Shown: piece after piece, positions 26,343 to 35,573 of the stretch
Numbering within the stretch: position 1 is the first letter of the stretch
Layout of the letters: each line of letters opens with the position of its first letter
Source: Candidatus Heimdallarchaeota archaeon
Lineage (GTDB): Archaea; Asgardarchaeota; Heimdallarchaeia; Heimdallarchaeales; Kariarchaeaceae
Assembly: GCA_015523565.1 (NCBI GenBank)
Contig: WAKA01000122.1
Location: 1 to 58,938, forward strand
Direction: 5' to 3'
Length of the DNA: 58,938 bases
Notes under the pieces: model-generated
The model's input: the letters and a program-made list of their open reading frames with translations, nothing else
Database searches by the model: none
Told to the model about the DNA's origin: nothing
Translations under genes and position numbers: made by a program

Positions 26343-28232
26343 TTAGTTAGTGATTTCAGAAAGAGTAATTTGATTGTTGACCAACCGGTAGTATGCACCT
26401 TTTTGACGGATCAGTTCATCATGCGTTCCAACTTCCACAATTTTTCCCTTGTCAATAACAACAATCTGGTCAGCATCCCTGATTGTAGATAATCTATGGG
26501 CTATGACAAAAGCAGTTCTGCCCTTTAAAATGTGTTTCATTGATTGCTGGATTTTCATTTCAGTAAAAATATCGATATTTGAGGTTGCCTCATCAAGGAT
26601 AACTACAGTAGGGTCTGCAAGCAAAACTGCAGCAAAGATTATCAGTTGACGTTGACCGATTGAAAGACGACCTCCTCTCTCTTGTAAAGGAGTATCCAAC
26701 CCATTTTCCATTGTTTCAACAAACTCTTTCAATCCAACAAGATCTAGAACCCTCCACATTTCATCCTCACTTGCCAATGGATTTCCCAATTTCAGATTTT
26801 CACGGATACTGCCTGAAAACAAGAAGAAATCTTGGGGAACTGCAACAACCTGTTCACGTATTGATGGAAGTGAGAATTTTGTCACCTCGTAATCATCAAT
26901 CAAAAGATGACCCTTTTTTATTGGATAAAGTCTTGACAGAATATTGATGATTGTTGTCTTTCCTGCACCTGTATGACCTACAATCGCAATTTTTTTGCCC
27001 GCAGGGACATGAAGGTTAAAGTTTTCATAAATGGGATTGTTTTCCTCATATTCAAAGGTAATATCTTGAAAATGCACTTCACCCTTTGTTGGAGGGAGAT
27101 TGGGATGATCAAGGTTCCATGGCACTTTTGTTGGAGTTTCCAAAAGAGCTTTCACTCTTTCAGCACCAGTAAGGGCATCTTGCAGTTGCTCATAAAAATT
27201 TCCCAGTATAACAACAGGTCTGAAAAGGATTGAGTTATAGTTAATGTATGCAATTAAAGTGCCAATAGTAATTGCTCCAGCAATAACCTTGAGACCACCA
27301 ACAAAAAAGATAGTGGCAACAGCTATACTTGAGAAATACATCATCGAAGGGAAGAAAAATGCATTGATATCAACTGCCCGCTGTTGGGCAATCCTTCGAC
27401 CGTCATTGATGGATCTAAAAATTTCAATGTTCACATCTTCTCTACTCAATCCTTTCGTTACTTTAATACCCGCGATAGATTCAGCAAGTGAAGCCATTAG
27501 TATCGAATTTCTTCTTCTTGCCTCCTTTCTTCGAGGACGGGAATATTTCCTTGCACGCCTACCCAAAAAGAAAACTGGCATCATCAGGAAAATGGAGACA
27601 ATGGCAAGCTGAACATCCAGTTGAAAAACAATTAGTAGGACAGCAACCACCGTAATGAGATTGACAATATTTTGAACAACTGCGCCGCCAATGAATTCCC
27701 AAACGGCGGCAACATCAGACGTGACCCTGCTCATGATCCGTCCTACCTCATTCTTATCATGATAGGTCATATCCAGTTCCTGTAAGTGCACAAAAAGGTC
27801 GTATCGAAGTTGGTTTGTTGACTTTAGGCCAACAGCACCAATGATGGTCCTTTGACGATATGTTGTAAAGAAGACCATTGCTTGGGTAAACAAATAAGCC
27901 AATGAAAGTATGGCAACTTGGAACCATAGTTTCTCCATATTGGGGAACAATTTTTCCATGATGGCCACGAATGGCTCTGCAATATACCTATCCGCGAATT
28001 CAAACCCAAACACTGCGTCAATGACCTTTTTTTGAAATGTATCAACAGCCCTTAAAATCAGTAATGGACCCAATACTGTGAAAAAAGAATAGAAAACCAT
28101 GTAGACAATTGTTTCAAAAATTTCCTTTTTGTATGGCTTAGCATAGTCATACATGAATTTATAGAGTTCCCAGTCGGAATATCCAAAATCACCCTTTTGT
28201 GTCTCTTTCTCGGCATCTGTATGTATACTCAT
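26343..28232 (-). CDS. ABC exporter half-transporter, catalytically competent subunit
   Basis: A type IV (ABCB-like) exporter half: about six membrane helices in residues 40-340, then an ATPase domain with Walker A GHTGAGKTT, signature LSIGQRQ (Ile instead of Gly), Walker B VVILDEATSNID with the catalytic Glu, and switch histidine in IAHRLSTI. Paired with the upstream gene by a 4-nt ATGA overlap, so a heterodimer is expected. It supplies the complete Walker B and H-loop but a changed signature, as in heterodimeric exporters of the TM287/288 type. Substrate (lipid, peptide or drug) cannot be deduced. Confidence 0.88.
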   Translation of the reverse strand: MSIHTDAEKETQKGDFGYSDWELYKFMYDYAKPYKKEIFETIVYMVFYSFFTVLGPLLILRAVDTFQKKVIDAVFGFEFADRYIAEPFVAIMEKLFPNMEKLWFQVAILSLAYLFTQAMVFFTTYRQRTIIGAVGLKSTNQLRYDLFVHLQELDMTYHDKNEVGRIMSRVTSDVAAVWEFIGGAVVQNIVNLITVVAVLLIVFQLDVQLAIVSIFLMMPVFFLGRRARKYSRPRRKEARRRNSILMASLAESIAGIKVTKGLSREDVNIEIFRSINDGRRIAQQRAVDINAFFFPSMMYFSSIAVATIFFVGGLKVIAGAITIGTLIAYINYNSILFRPVVILGNFYEQLQDALTGAERVKALLETPTKVPWNLDHPNLPPTKGEVHFQDITFEYEENNPIYENFNLHVPAGKKIAIVGHTGAGKTTIINILSRLYPIKKGHLLIDDYEVTKFSLPSIREQVVAVPQDFFLFSGSIRENLKLGNPLASEDEMWRVLDLVGLKEFVETMENGLDTPLQERGGRLSIGQRQLIIFAAVLLADPTVVILDEATSNIDIFTEMKIQQSMKHILKGRTAFVIAHRLSTIRDADQIVVIDKGKIVEVGTHDELIRQKGAYYRLVNNQITLSEITN

Positions 28233-30064
28233 TTAGACATCCCTCCTCTGCCCTTCTCTTCCTCCATTATTGAAATTGCACCTTGTAATGCCTTGAACTT
28301 TTTAATATCATATTCTTCCATAAGTACAAGATCCTCAACTTGTTGTTCAATTGCATCAATGAATTCGCGATAAAGCCCGGGTTGACTGATAAGATCCTCA
28401 TGCCGACCGTCTTGGACAACCTGCCCCTTTTCCAACATGACAATTCGATCAACATATTTTAAGCTGGACGGTCGTTGGGAAATTATGATCATGGTTTTTG
28501 TTCCAAGATGATCGTTAATGTTCTTTTGAAGAATTGCCTCAGTTTCTGGATCCACAGCAGAAACAGAATCATCAAAAATTAAAATGGGCGGATTAGCCAA
28601 AAGAACACGTGCAATAGCAATTCTTTGCCTTTGTCCACCAGAGAGGGTGACTCCGCGTTCACCAACAATTGTATCATAGCCGTCTGGGAATTCCATGATA
28701 AAATCATGTGCTTTAGCCAATTTAGCGGCCTTAACAATTTCATCAAAAGATGCATCCTTTTTGCCAAAAGCAATGTTGTCCCTTATGGATAGTGTGAAAA
28801 GGAAATTGTCTTGATGGACAATTCCAACCAAATCCCTTACTGACTTAAGGGAATATCTGCGTATATCACATCCCCCAATTTTTATGACTCCCTTTTCCGG
28901 ATCAAAAAATCGAGGGATTAAGTTGATCAGTGTTGACTTTCCAGATCCAGTTGGTCCAAGCAATGCTATGCGTTCCCCTTCATTAATTTTAAGGGAGATA
29001 TCCTTCAACACATAATTTTTGCTTTTTGGATACCTGAAATAAACATGGTCAAATTCAATTGAATAAGTTTCAGGACGGATATCAGGGGCATTGGGAATCT
29101 CTTTGAGATGTTTTTCTGCGTTAAGAACTTCCTCTAACCTTCGAGCCGCAGTGTTTGCCGTTTGAAGCTGAATAGCCAAATCCCCCATGAATCTTCCTGG
29201 AACCATTATTTGGAGTGACAAAAGCATGAATGCCACAAAACTTCCTGTATCTATAATCCCAAGACTTGTAAACGCCCCCCCAACAAAAAGAAGAATAACC
29301 AGGGAAAGCGAAAGAAGGAAAATCATTCCAGGTTGCAGAGTTGCCCTGACCTTAACAACTTCAAGCGATGCATCTAAAAAATCTTGATTGACCTTGTTAA
29401 ACCGCTCGATTTCATCAAATTCACGACCGAAAGATTTAACGGTTTTTATCCCTGCAAAATTTTCGGCAAGCGTTTCACTGACGCGACCAAACTCATATTG
29501 GGATTTGTAGAATTTTTCAGCATTTCTTTTTGTTGAATAGCCCAAAACAAAAAGGATGACGGGTACAATCATTAAGAAAACTAGGGCAAGTGTCAGTGAT
29601 GTGTTCAAAAGAGAGATGAGAGCGCCAATGAAGAGAGAGATTGTCAAAAGCATGATCCGATAGCCCCAACCAAGAATTTGTTGGAGGGAATACACTTCTT
29701 GAATTGATCGTGCCATTATTTGACCAATGCTTTCTTTGGAATAGTATTCCAAATCCAAACTTTGTAATTTAGTAAAAATATCTTGACGAATATCAAACTG
29801 GATTTTTTGGGAATATCTGTTGTTGACAAGCCTAAGCATCATTCCAGAAAGCCAATCAAGAGTGCCGAAAAATAGAATGGTGAAAAAACCGAGATATAAT
29901 AAATCAGGACGTTTAGTGGAAATATATTTTGCAATGCTTGAACGGATTGACAAGGGAATTTGAGTTTGCGCATAAGCAGAGATAAATATGAGCAGATTTA
30001 TGAGAATAAAACGGGATTTCTGTCTTTTGACATATGGGTAAATAAACTTGAAGAACCGAACCAA
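28229..30064 (-). CDS. ABC exporter half-transporter, degenerate-site subunit
   Basis: The second half-transporter, 611 residues, with six membrane helices and an ATPase domain: Walker A GPTGSGKST, canonical signature LSGGQRQRIAIARV, but Walker B LIFDDSVSAVD has Asp in place of the catalytic Glu, and the H-loop reads IISQRPSS (Gln for His). These are the hallmark changes of the non-hydrolysing site in asymmetric heterodimeric exporters. Its intact LSGGQ completes the active site of the partner. TTG start at 30064, preceded by GGTAGG; the resulting N-terminus MVRFFKFIYPYVKRQKSRF fits the family. Confidence 0.88.
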   Translation of the reverse strand: MVRFFKFIYPYVKRQKSRFILINLLIFISAYAQTQIPLSIRSSIAKYISTKRPDLLYLGFFTILFFGTLDWLSGMMLRLVNNRYSQKIQFDIRQDIFTKLQSLDLEYYSKESIGQIMARSIQEVYSLQQILGWGYRIMLLTISLFIGALISLLNTSLTLALVFLMIVPVILFVLGYSTKRNAEKFYKSQYEFGRVSETLAENFAGIKTVKSFGREFDEIERFNKVNQDFLDASLEVVKVRATLQPGMIFLLSLSLVILLFVGGAFTSLGIIDTGSFVAFMLLSLQIMVPGRFMGDLAIQLQTANTAARRLEEVLNAEKHLKEIPNAPDIRPETYSIEFDHVYFRYPKSKNYVLKDISLKINEGERIALLGPTGSGKSTLINLIPRFFDPEKGVIKIGGCDIRRYSLKSVRDLVGIVHQDNFLFTLSIRDNIAFGKKDASFDEIVKAAKLAKAHDFIMEFPDGYDTIVGERGVTLSGGQRQRIAIARVLLANPPILIFDDSVSAVDPETEAILQKNINDHLGTKTMIIISQRPSSLKYVDRIVMLEKGQVVQDGRHEDLISQPGLYREFIDAIEQQVEDLVLMEEYDIKKFKALQGAISIMEEEKGRGGMSK

Positions 30065-30147
30065 TTGAGCCTACCGAATGAAAATTCGAAGAAGTCTTAT
30101 AAATCCTGTATGCAATAGGCAAATTACATTTACAATTAAAAAGAAAT

Positions 30148-30705
30148 TTAATGGTCGTTACCCGAATGAATCTCTATCATTTCATTGACCAGCCAAGAAA
30201 ATACGTCATTGATTCCTTGACCATTCAATGCACTAGTTTCAAAGTATTCAAGCGGAGAATCTCCCAATGTTTCTTTCAATAGATAAGCAACACCTTCAAG
30301 ATTAGTTTCTGTAACTTTCCTTAAATCCACCAAGTCAATCTTGTTTGCTACCAGTGCCACAGGAATTGGATATTCGTGGGGAACCTTGTTTATGTCTTCG
30401 AGCCACCAGATCAAGGTCTGGATATTAATTTCTGTTGTTGAATCAATCACTAAAACAGCACCGCTAATTCCAGACATATATGATTGCCTGATATTTCGAA
30501 ATTCCACATCACCAGCCATGTCCCAAATAACTAATTCAGCCTGTATGTCACCTCTCTCAATGTTTTTCTTTGAAATTTCCACGCCTATTGTTTTCATGTA
30601 ATTGTTTTTGAAGCCTTCCTCCATGTAGACCTTTCTTATTGAGGTCTTACCCACCCCTTGGTCACCTAGTAGGCAAACTTTGAATGAAAAAGATTGTTGA
30701 AACAT
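30148..30705 (-). CDS. Rab/Ras-like small GTPase
   Basis: A eukaryote-like small GTPase of 185 residues. G1 GDQGVGKTS (14-22), G2 threonine in MKTIGVE (39), G3 WDMAGD (62-66), G4 NKID (121-124), G5 ETSAL. Spacing is that of Ras/Rab. The G3 motif ends in Asp where Ras has the catalytic Gln61 (WDTAGQ), so intrinsic hydrolysis may be altered. No C-terminal cysteine, hence no prenylation. Likely a cytoplasmic molecular switch; numerous such GTPases mark Asgard genomes. No adjacent roadblock or longin gene, so partners are unknown. Confidence 0.9.
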   Translation of the reverse strand: MFQQSFSFKVCLLGDQGVGKTSIRKVYMEEGFKNNYMKTIGVEISKKNIERGDIQAELVIWDMAGDVEFRNIRQSYMSGISGAVLVIDSTTEINIQTLIWWLEDINKVPHEYPIPVALVANKIDLVDLRKVTETNLEGVAYLLKETLGDSPLEYFETSALNGQGINDVFSWLVNEMIEIHSGNDH

Positions 30706-30795
30706 TTCTACAAGTTATTCATTTATAATGAAATAAAAAAAAATTCCTATGAATTTTTGAAAAATTCGCGTTTTATTTTTTGTGTAGACTAAAGC

Positions 30796-30804
30796 TATTA
30801 AATA
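30796..30804 (+). promoter_or_regulatory. TATA-like box for the second GTPase gene
   Basis: TATTAAATA within ctattaaatatc is centred about 26 nt before GTG 30826, with no Shine-Dalgarno in between. The spacing predicts a leaderless mRNA starting at the GTG and so supports that start. Confidence 0.5.
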
Positions 30805-30825
30805 TCAAAAGGTTTTGGAAGAAGT

Positions 30826-31593
30826 GTGGAGCTTTCTGAAGAAGATACTAAACTTCTATTTTCCTTGCTTAAACTTAACATGAAAAAAATTGTGTTGACT
30901 GGACCAACAGGTGCAGGAAAAACCACAATTTTTAAGCTGATTTTTCCCTATGATGAGAAAAATCTGGCAGAGGTTGATAGAAAAATAGAAAAAGAACAGA
31001 AAACCGAAATTTCCATTTCACAGGTAGCAAAAGACCAATTCAAGGATTCCACCACCACGGTGAGCTTTAATGTAACATCAGTAGTTGCATGTATTGATAG
31101 GGCAAATAGAATGCATTTGTTCCATTTAAGAGGTGATTTGGGGTTTTTGATTGAAAACGAATATGATTACATCCTTCCTATGCAAATTGTTGACTTAGCG
31201 GGTCAGGATCGATTTTCGTTTATGGTGGAAACAATGGTCAAAGGCGCTAGTGGAGCCATACTTGTGGCAGATGGGACAAACGTCAGTAGTATTAATAGAT
31301 TGCCAGAATTCAAGGAATATATCAGGGATGAGGAACTTAGAACAGGAAGAAAAATTGAGACCGTCGCGTTTGTCAACAAATCAGACATGCGAGAGCAAAA
31401 CCTGTATGTAGGATCAGAGATTGCAAGATCTGCACTTCCACAGGAAATTCCAGTTTTTGAAACAACAATTTATGATAAAGACACCCTTATTTTCCCGATT
31501 AGACAATTAATTGTCAAGACATTTGATGATCCATTGAATAACGAAAAATTGAAAGAATATTTACGCAAAATGAAACAAGTTAAAAGAAAATAA
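30826..31593 (+). CDS. Atypical small GTPase with two insertions
   Basis: A P-loop GTPase of 255 residues: G1 GPTGAGKTT (26-34), a TTTVSF switch-I motif (76-81), G3 DLAGQDRF (123-130), G4 NKSD (184-187). The TTTV(S/A) motif and DLAGQDRF resemble the COG2229/MglA-like prokaryotic small GTPases rather than Rab. G1-to-G2 and G2-to-G3 distances are each about 45 residues, roughly double Ras, so there are two insertions, one of them helical and charged (EVDRKIEKEQKTE). GTG start fits a leaderless transcript. The stop directly abuts the convergent primase gene stop. Role likely regulatory; partners unknown. Confidence 0.82.
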   Translation: MELSEEDTKLLFSLLKLNMKKIVLTGPTGAGKTTIFKLIFPYDEKNLAEVDRKIEKEQKTEISISQVAKDQFKDSTTTVSFNVTSVVACIDRANRMHLFHLRGDLGFLIENEYDYILPMQIVDLAGQDRFSFMVETMVKGASGAILVADGTNVSSINRLPEFKEYIRDEELRTGRKIETVAFVNKSDMREQNLYVGSEIARSALPQEIPVFETTIYDKDTLIFPIRQLIVKTFDDPLNNEKLKEYLRKMKQVKRK

Positions 31594-32571
31594 TCACAAC
31601 TCTGTTTCAAAATGTATTGCTTGATCAAGGGTAAAAGAAACAGGATCATCCACATATTGCACAATGAATCCAGTTCTTGAATGAATGGTGCCTGGAAGTC
31701 GGATGAGACGTTTTGTATCAATAGTAACCTTATGATCAATACGGGGATACCTATATTTAATCAACATGCCAAGGAAAGCTTCATGGTTTTTGGGCACTAC
31801 ATCAATGAAACGTGAATAGGAACCTTGAGTAAGAGTGGTAACCATTCGTTTGTACGCGGTCTTTTTTATGTTAATCTCTGCAAATACTTTTTCAGGAGTA
31901 TTCAACACAAATTGCTTTCCAAGTAACCGAAAAATCCGTTCTTTCAACCTTTCAGCGCCTGAAGAGATGTCTTCAATCCTTTGTTCACCAAGTGGGTCAT
32001 GGATAAGTTGCATATAGCTCACAATCCCACTCCTTTGCTCTTGAGTCAGGGAATAAGCTTCCTTATCAAGCACCCAGCAATGATATCCACGACCCCCAGT
32101 GAAGACCCATACAATTTTTTTGAAACCAAAATCCTTTCTGAGGGTCTCATCAATTATTGCGGCGGCATCTTGCATCAAGGGCCAACATTCCTCACAGACT
32201 TTTTTTTGACCTTTGCAAGAACAAAACCTGACAGGATCATACTCATTGGCATCAAGATCAAAAACTAGTTCACGACCAATCCATTTTACATCGTGGATTG
32301 TAATGGGTTGATGACCCCCGAAAGTTCCCCTCAAAGGAAACTCATATTCCGCGCCGATGTATGCACCAGCAACTGGAAATGTGTAAAGGTATTCATGGAG
32401 GTGGGCAGGTTCACTAAAAGACCTGTTTCTAACAAAATGGCTTCCAAGAATATCAAAGCCAAATTCCCTATAAGCGAACCTTTCTGGATTGACAACTTTG
32501 AAAATATAATCAGGCTTAAATCGATCCTGATAGAATTTTTTCAACAATTTCCCTAAATTCTCGTGAGCCAT
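31594..32571 (-). CDS. priS: DNA primase small (catalytic) subunit PriS
   Basis: Makes RNA/DNA primers for replication with PriL. The archaeo-eukaryotic primase motifs are clear: ELVFDLDANEYD with the metal-binding Asp105/Asp107, zinc motif cysteines 117, 119, 126 and 129 (FCSCKGQKKVCEECW), TGGRGYHCW, and the later IRLPGTIHSRTGF. At 325 residues it is complete. Lies 15 nt downstream of the membrane hydrolase gene. PriL is encoded 3 kb away on the other strand. Confidence 0.95.
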   Translation of the reverse strand: MAHENLGKLLKKFYQDRFKPDYIFKVVNPERFAYREFGFDILGSHFVRNRSFSEPAHLHEYLYTFPVAGAYIGAEYEFPLRGTFGGHQPITIHDVKWIGRELVFDLDANEYDPVRFCSCKGQKKVCEECWPLMQDAAAIIDETLRKDFGFKKIVWVFTGGRGYHCWVLDKEAYSLTQEQRSGIVSYMQLIHDPLGEQRIEDISSGAERLKERIFRLLGKQFVLNTPEKVFAEINIKKTAYKRMVTTLTQGSYSRFIDVVPKNHEAFLGMLIKYRYPRIDHKVTIDTKRLIRLPGTIHSRTGFIVQYVDDPVSFTLDQAIHFETEL

Positions 32572-32586
32572 TTTGTTATTACGCCC

Positions 32587-33192
32587 TTATGTAAATTGAT
32601 TGAAAGAAATCAAGAAATAAATTCCAAGAATAACTAAAACTATTGCGTTAAGGATAAGGTAAAAACGTGTCAGATTGGTAGGGAGCGTTTCACGTTTGGC
32701 TCCAAAAAATTTTACAAATCCTGGAAAATGAATTAGGTAAGTCCCTTGAAGTTTTTGGCTGATTTCTTCACCAGTCAACCCTGTCGCAAACCACTCAACA
32801 GCATATACTATGTTTAATGGGTCTTTGGAATCGGGATTCCATGTTGGGAAATAGTCTAAGATTAAATGAGATGCCTTACCAATAAAGAAGAATGATAAAA
32901 TGGGTAAAAGAATGTTGGTCTCTGTGCGGTTACCTGAGAGAAGTACCAACCCCATCATAATTAGACCCGGAAATGCGGAGTGGGTAAACCAATCCCTATG
33001 GTTAAACGCGTGTTTCCACATTTGATCCAAATCAGGAAACTGTGCACCAAAAATGCTCATCAAAAATGCGATTAGAAGCCATGAAAGGTCTCTTGGATAA
33101 ACAAAAGTGTAGGATTCCAATACATACAGCAGAAGAATGGTTATGAAATAAGAGACCAAACCAGCGTTAACATGCCATTTTCTACTTGCCAT
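32587..33192 (-). CDS. Membrane-bound metal-dependent hydrolase (YdjM/DUF457-like)
   Basis: A polytopic protein of 201 residues resembling the YdjM/LexA-regulated membrane hydrolase group: GAQFPDLDQMWKHAFNHRDWFTHSAFPG carries the PDxD and HRxxTHS-type metal ligands, and a second conserved patch KASHLILDYFPTWNP follows. About four helices plus a C-terminal one. Function in the family is poorly known (putative phospholipid or glycan phosphohydrolase). Shares a transcript with priS. A TATA-like ctatttataatg lies upstream on the minus strand at about 33215-33225. Confidence 0.7.
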   Translation of the reverse strand: MASRKWHVNAGLVSYFITILLLYVLESYTFVYPRDLSWLLIAFLMSIFGAQFPDLDQMWKHAFNHRDWFTHSAFPGLIMMGLVLLSGNRTETNILLPILSFFFIGKASHLILDYFPTWNPDSKDPLNIVYAVEWFATGLTGEEISQKLQGTYLIHFPGFVKFFGAKRETLPTNLTRFYLILNAIVLVILGIYFLISFNQFT

Positions 33193-33290
33193 ATCTTGTG
33201 AATGTTGTTTCCAACATTATAAATAGTTTTCCTGAAAGTAAAGATGTTGTCCAGTTTAACCCTTTTTTTTGGATATTTTCAATCCCAAAA

Positions 33291-33299
33291 AAAATATAA
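33291..33299 (+). promoter_or_regulatory. TATA-like box for the LanC-like exoprotein gene
   Basis: AAAATATAA centred about 28 nt before GTG 33323. It falls inside the extra N-terminal extension of the tracked ORF and therefore argues for the downstream GTG as the true leaderless start. Confidence 0.45.
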
Positions 33300-33322
33300 C
33301 GTGTGGAACACTTCAAATAATT

Positions 33323-35530
33323 GTGTATAGGAAAACAAGTGTACTTATTTTGATTTTTCTATTTGTGGCTTCTGGTTTTTTTCCACCAAATGCGAGACCA
33401 CAGGTTCAAAATATTAGATTCCAGGAAATACAATCACTTAAGGTAGAAACAGTTAACTCTACAGATAGTGAAGTAATGAGTGGCATAATCGCCCATATCG
33501 AAAAGCAAAACCAGAAACTAGGATCATGGCAATTTCAAGTGGATGTCAATGACACCCGTGTATTCTATGGGCTTGTAGGTATGAGTGGATTAGGAATGCG
33601 ATTTTTGAGTGCTTTGGAAAAATATGGGAATATTTTGTCACAGGATGAAAAAGAAAAATTGTTGAGTTTTGCAAGAGAAATTGGAGATGAGTTATTATCT
33701 CAAGCAAGTATAAACAATGCCACCCATTTGATATGGACTGTTTCCAACAATGACAGTGTGGTGGATTATGGTTACGATTTTGGATTGGCGGGAATTGCGT
33801 CATTTTATGCAAAATTATTCAATCATACAAATGATGCAGGTGATAAAAATACAGCAATGAAAATTCTAGAAACCATCCAAAAAGGCGCCAACCATTCTGA
33901 CGGATATTATTGGAACTCTCAATTGTTCCCATTATTGAACGGAACGGAATGGTATCCAACTTTTGACTTCCAAGCATTGAATTTAACTCAAGCAACATTT
34001 TTGGGGGTCAATTTTGGAACAGCAGGAATTATACAAGCCGCGATGGACTATGCCATCTATACAGGAGACAAGTCAAACAGTATTGTCCAGAATTTGATTG
34101 ACAAAGGAATGAATTGGATCCTTCAAAAGAAAAAAACAAATTCTTCAGAAGTGTATTTCCCTGTAGCAAATGAAAGACAAGATGTCTTGTCTTCAAGCAG
34201 GGCATCAGGAATTGCAGGACTAATAGAAGTATTTAGTCAGTTGCAAAAACTAAATGCAACATATTCATTGCAAGATGAAATCAATGGAATGGTATCATGG
34301 CTGGTTGGAGAAAATGATGGAGAATCCAGAATTGGGGTGACATGGTTCAATCAAACTGGAGAGATTTTTGACCAGATAGAATATGGTCTTCGATACGGGT
34401 TAGCAGGCATTTTAAAGGTCATTGCAGCCACTGACATTTCAACAGACATCGTTATGACTGCACTTGATGATGAACTTTACAATTTCCAAGAGGTAGGAAG
34501 AGAAAAAGATGGAGCAGTACTTTATCCAGAAAGAATTTCCTTTAACTTTTTGGAACGAGAGGGATCAATTTCATATGAATTTGGTGCAGGAGGTCTTATT
34601 GAGGTACTCCCACAGTTTGAAGAGGGAAATTTCAGTTATTTGTTGGGGCTAACAGCAAAGATAAAAGCAGGAATTTACTCTTCGCTTGTTGAGAATAGCA
34701 CAGGATTTGCGTTCATAGACAAAGATTTTCAGAGGATCAATTTTAGCCCAATCAATGGGATACCAAGCGTATTGGAATACCTGCCAACAAATGTGGAAGG
34801 GGAAATAGCAGTAATACCTACAAAAATTTCATTTGACCAAATAGTTGAAGGGGAAAATCAAGAAAAAACAGTGATTATAAACAATTTTGGGGATGGCCTT
34901 ATGGAAGTCTCGTTTTCCACCAATACCAGCAACTTTGCAGCACCAAATGAGAAAGTTACATTGCAAGAATGGTCAAGGGCAATAGCCACAATTTCATTTT
35001 CACCTGTTTCAGAAGGGCAAATCAATGGAAAACTGACAATAGATTATAATGATAAGACCTACAAGAATCAAGGAAGCATTTCAATTCAATTGCATGGAAC
35101 TGGATTTGACATGCCGAAAATTGCCTTGACAAGTCCAAAAAATGGAACCACGGTAAATGGAACAACAACATTTAAGTTCGAGATTACAGACGAATCGGGA
35201 ATTAAAAGTGCAACATTTGCAATTGCAAATGACTCGTTATTTGAGAAAACATTGGTTTCGGGTTCTTTGAAAGAAGATGGAACGACCTATAGCATTACAG
35301 TGAACACACAGGCTTTGGACAATGGAGAATATTTCATGAGGATAACCGCAATAGACTTTCTAAATGTAAAGTCTGAATTGACAATAAAGTTTGTTGTCTC
35401 AAATCAACCAGGAGAAACCATTCCTGAAGAAACCCTTAACATTCTACTTTGGGGATTGGGAGGATTGACCGCAATTGCCGCAATCGGTGCTACATTTTTT
35501 ACGATAAAGTATGTTAGAGGAAATAAATGA
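33323..35530 (+). CDS. Secreted, membrane-anchored LanC-like toroid with Ig-like domains
   Basis: About 735 residues. Signal peptide YRKTSVLILIFLFVASGFFPPNA; then an alpha/alpha-toroid of roughly 400 residues with repeated glycine-rich turns (GLVGMSGLGMRFL, DYGYDFGLAGIASFYAKLF, GVNFGTAGIIQAAMDY, SRASGIAGLIEVF, GLRYGLAGILKVI, YEFGAGGLIEVL) like LanC cyclases. The LanC zinc ligands (Cys, Cys-His) are absent; the mature part has essentially no cysteine. It is followed by a choice-of-anchor/ASH-like domain (ISFDQIVEGENQEKTVIINNFGDG), a Big-like Ig domain (IALTSPKNGTTVNGTTTFKFEI) and a C-terminal helix plus RGNK. Probably a non-catalytic or glycan-binding extracellular protein. The tracked TTG start (33269) would spoil the signal peptide. 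Confidence 0.72.
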   Translation: MYRKTSVLILIFLFVASGFFPPNARPQVQNIRFQEIQSLKVETVNSTDSEVMSGIIAHIEKQNQKLGSWQFQVDVNDTRVFYGLVGMSGLGMRFLSALEKYGNILSQDEKEKLLSFAREIGDELLSQASINNATHLIWTVSNNDSVVDYGYDFGLAGIASFYAKLFNHTNDAGDKNTAMKILETIQKGANHSDGYYWNSQLFPLLNGTEWYPTFDFQALNLTQATFLGVNFGTAGIIQAAMDYAIYTGDKSNSIVQNLIDKGMNWILQKKKTNSSEVYFPVANERQDVLSSSRASGIAGLIEVFSQLQKLNATYSLQDEINGMVSWLVGENDGESRIGVTWFNQTGEIFDQIEYGLRYGLAGILKVIAATDISTDIVMTALDDELYNFQEVGREKDGAVLYPERISFNFLEREGSISYEFGAGGLIEVLPQFEEGNFSYLLGLTAKIKAGIYSSLVENSTGFAFIDKDFQRINFSPINGIPSVLEYLPTNVEGEIAVIPTKISFDQIVEGENQEKTVIINNFGDGLMEVSFSTNTSNFAAPNEKVTLQEWSRAIATISFSPVSEGQINGKLTIDYNDKTYKNQGSISIQLHGTGFDMPKIALTSPKNGTTVNGTTTFKFEITDESGIKSATFAIANDSLFEKTLVSGSLKEDGTTYSITVNTQALDNGEYFMRITAIDFLNVKSELTIKFVVSNQPGETIPEETLNILLWGLGGLTAIAAIGATFFTIKYVRGNK

Positions 35531-35573
35531 GAAAATACCCTTATCAATCCAAAAAATATCTTCTCTATAAGAA

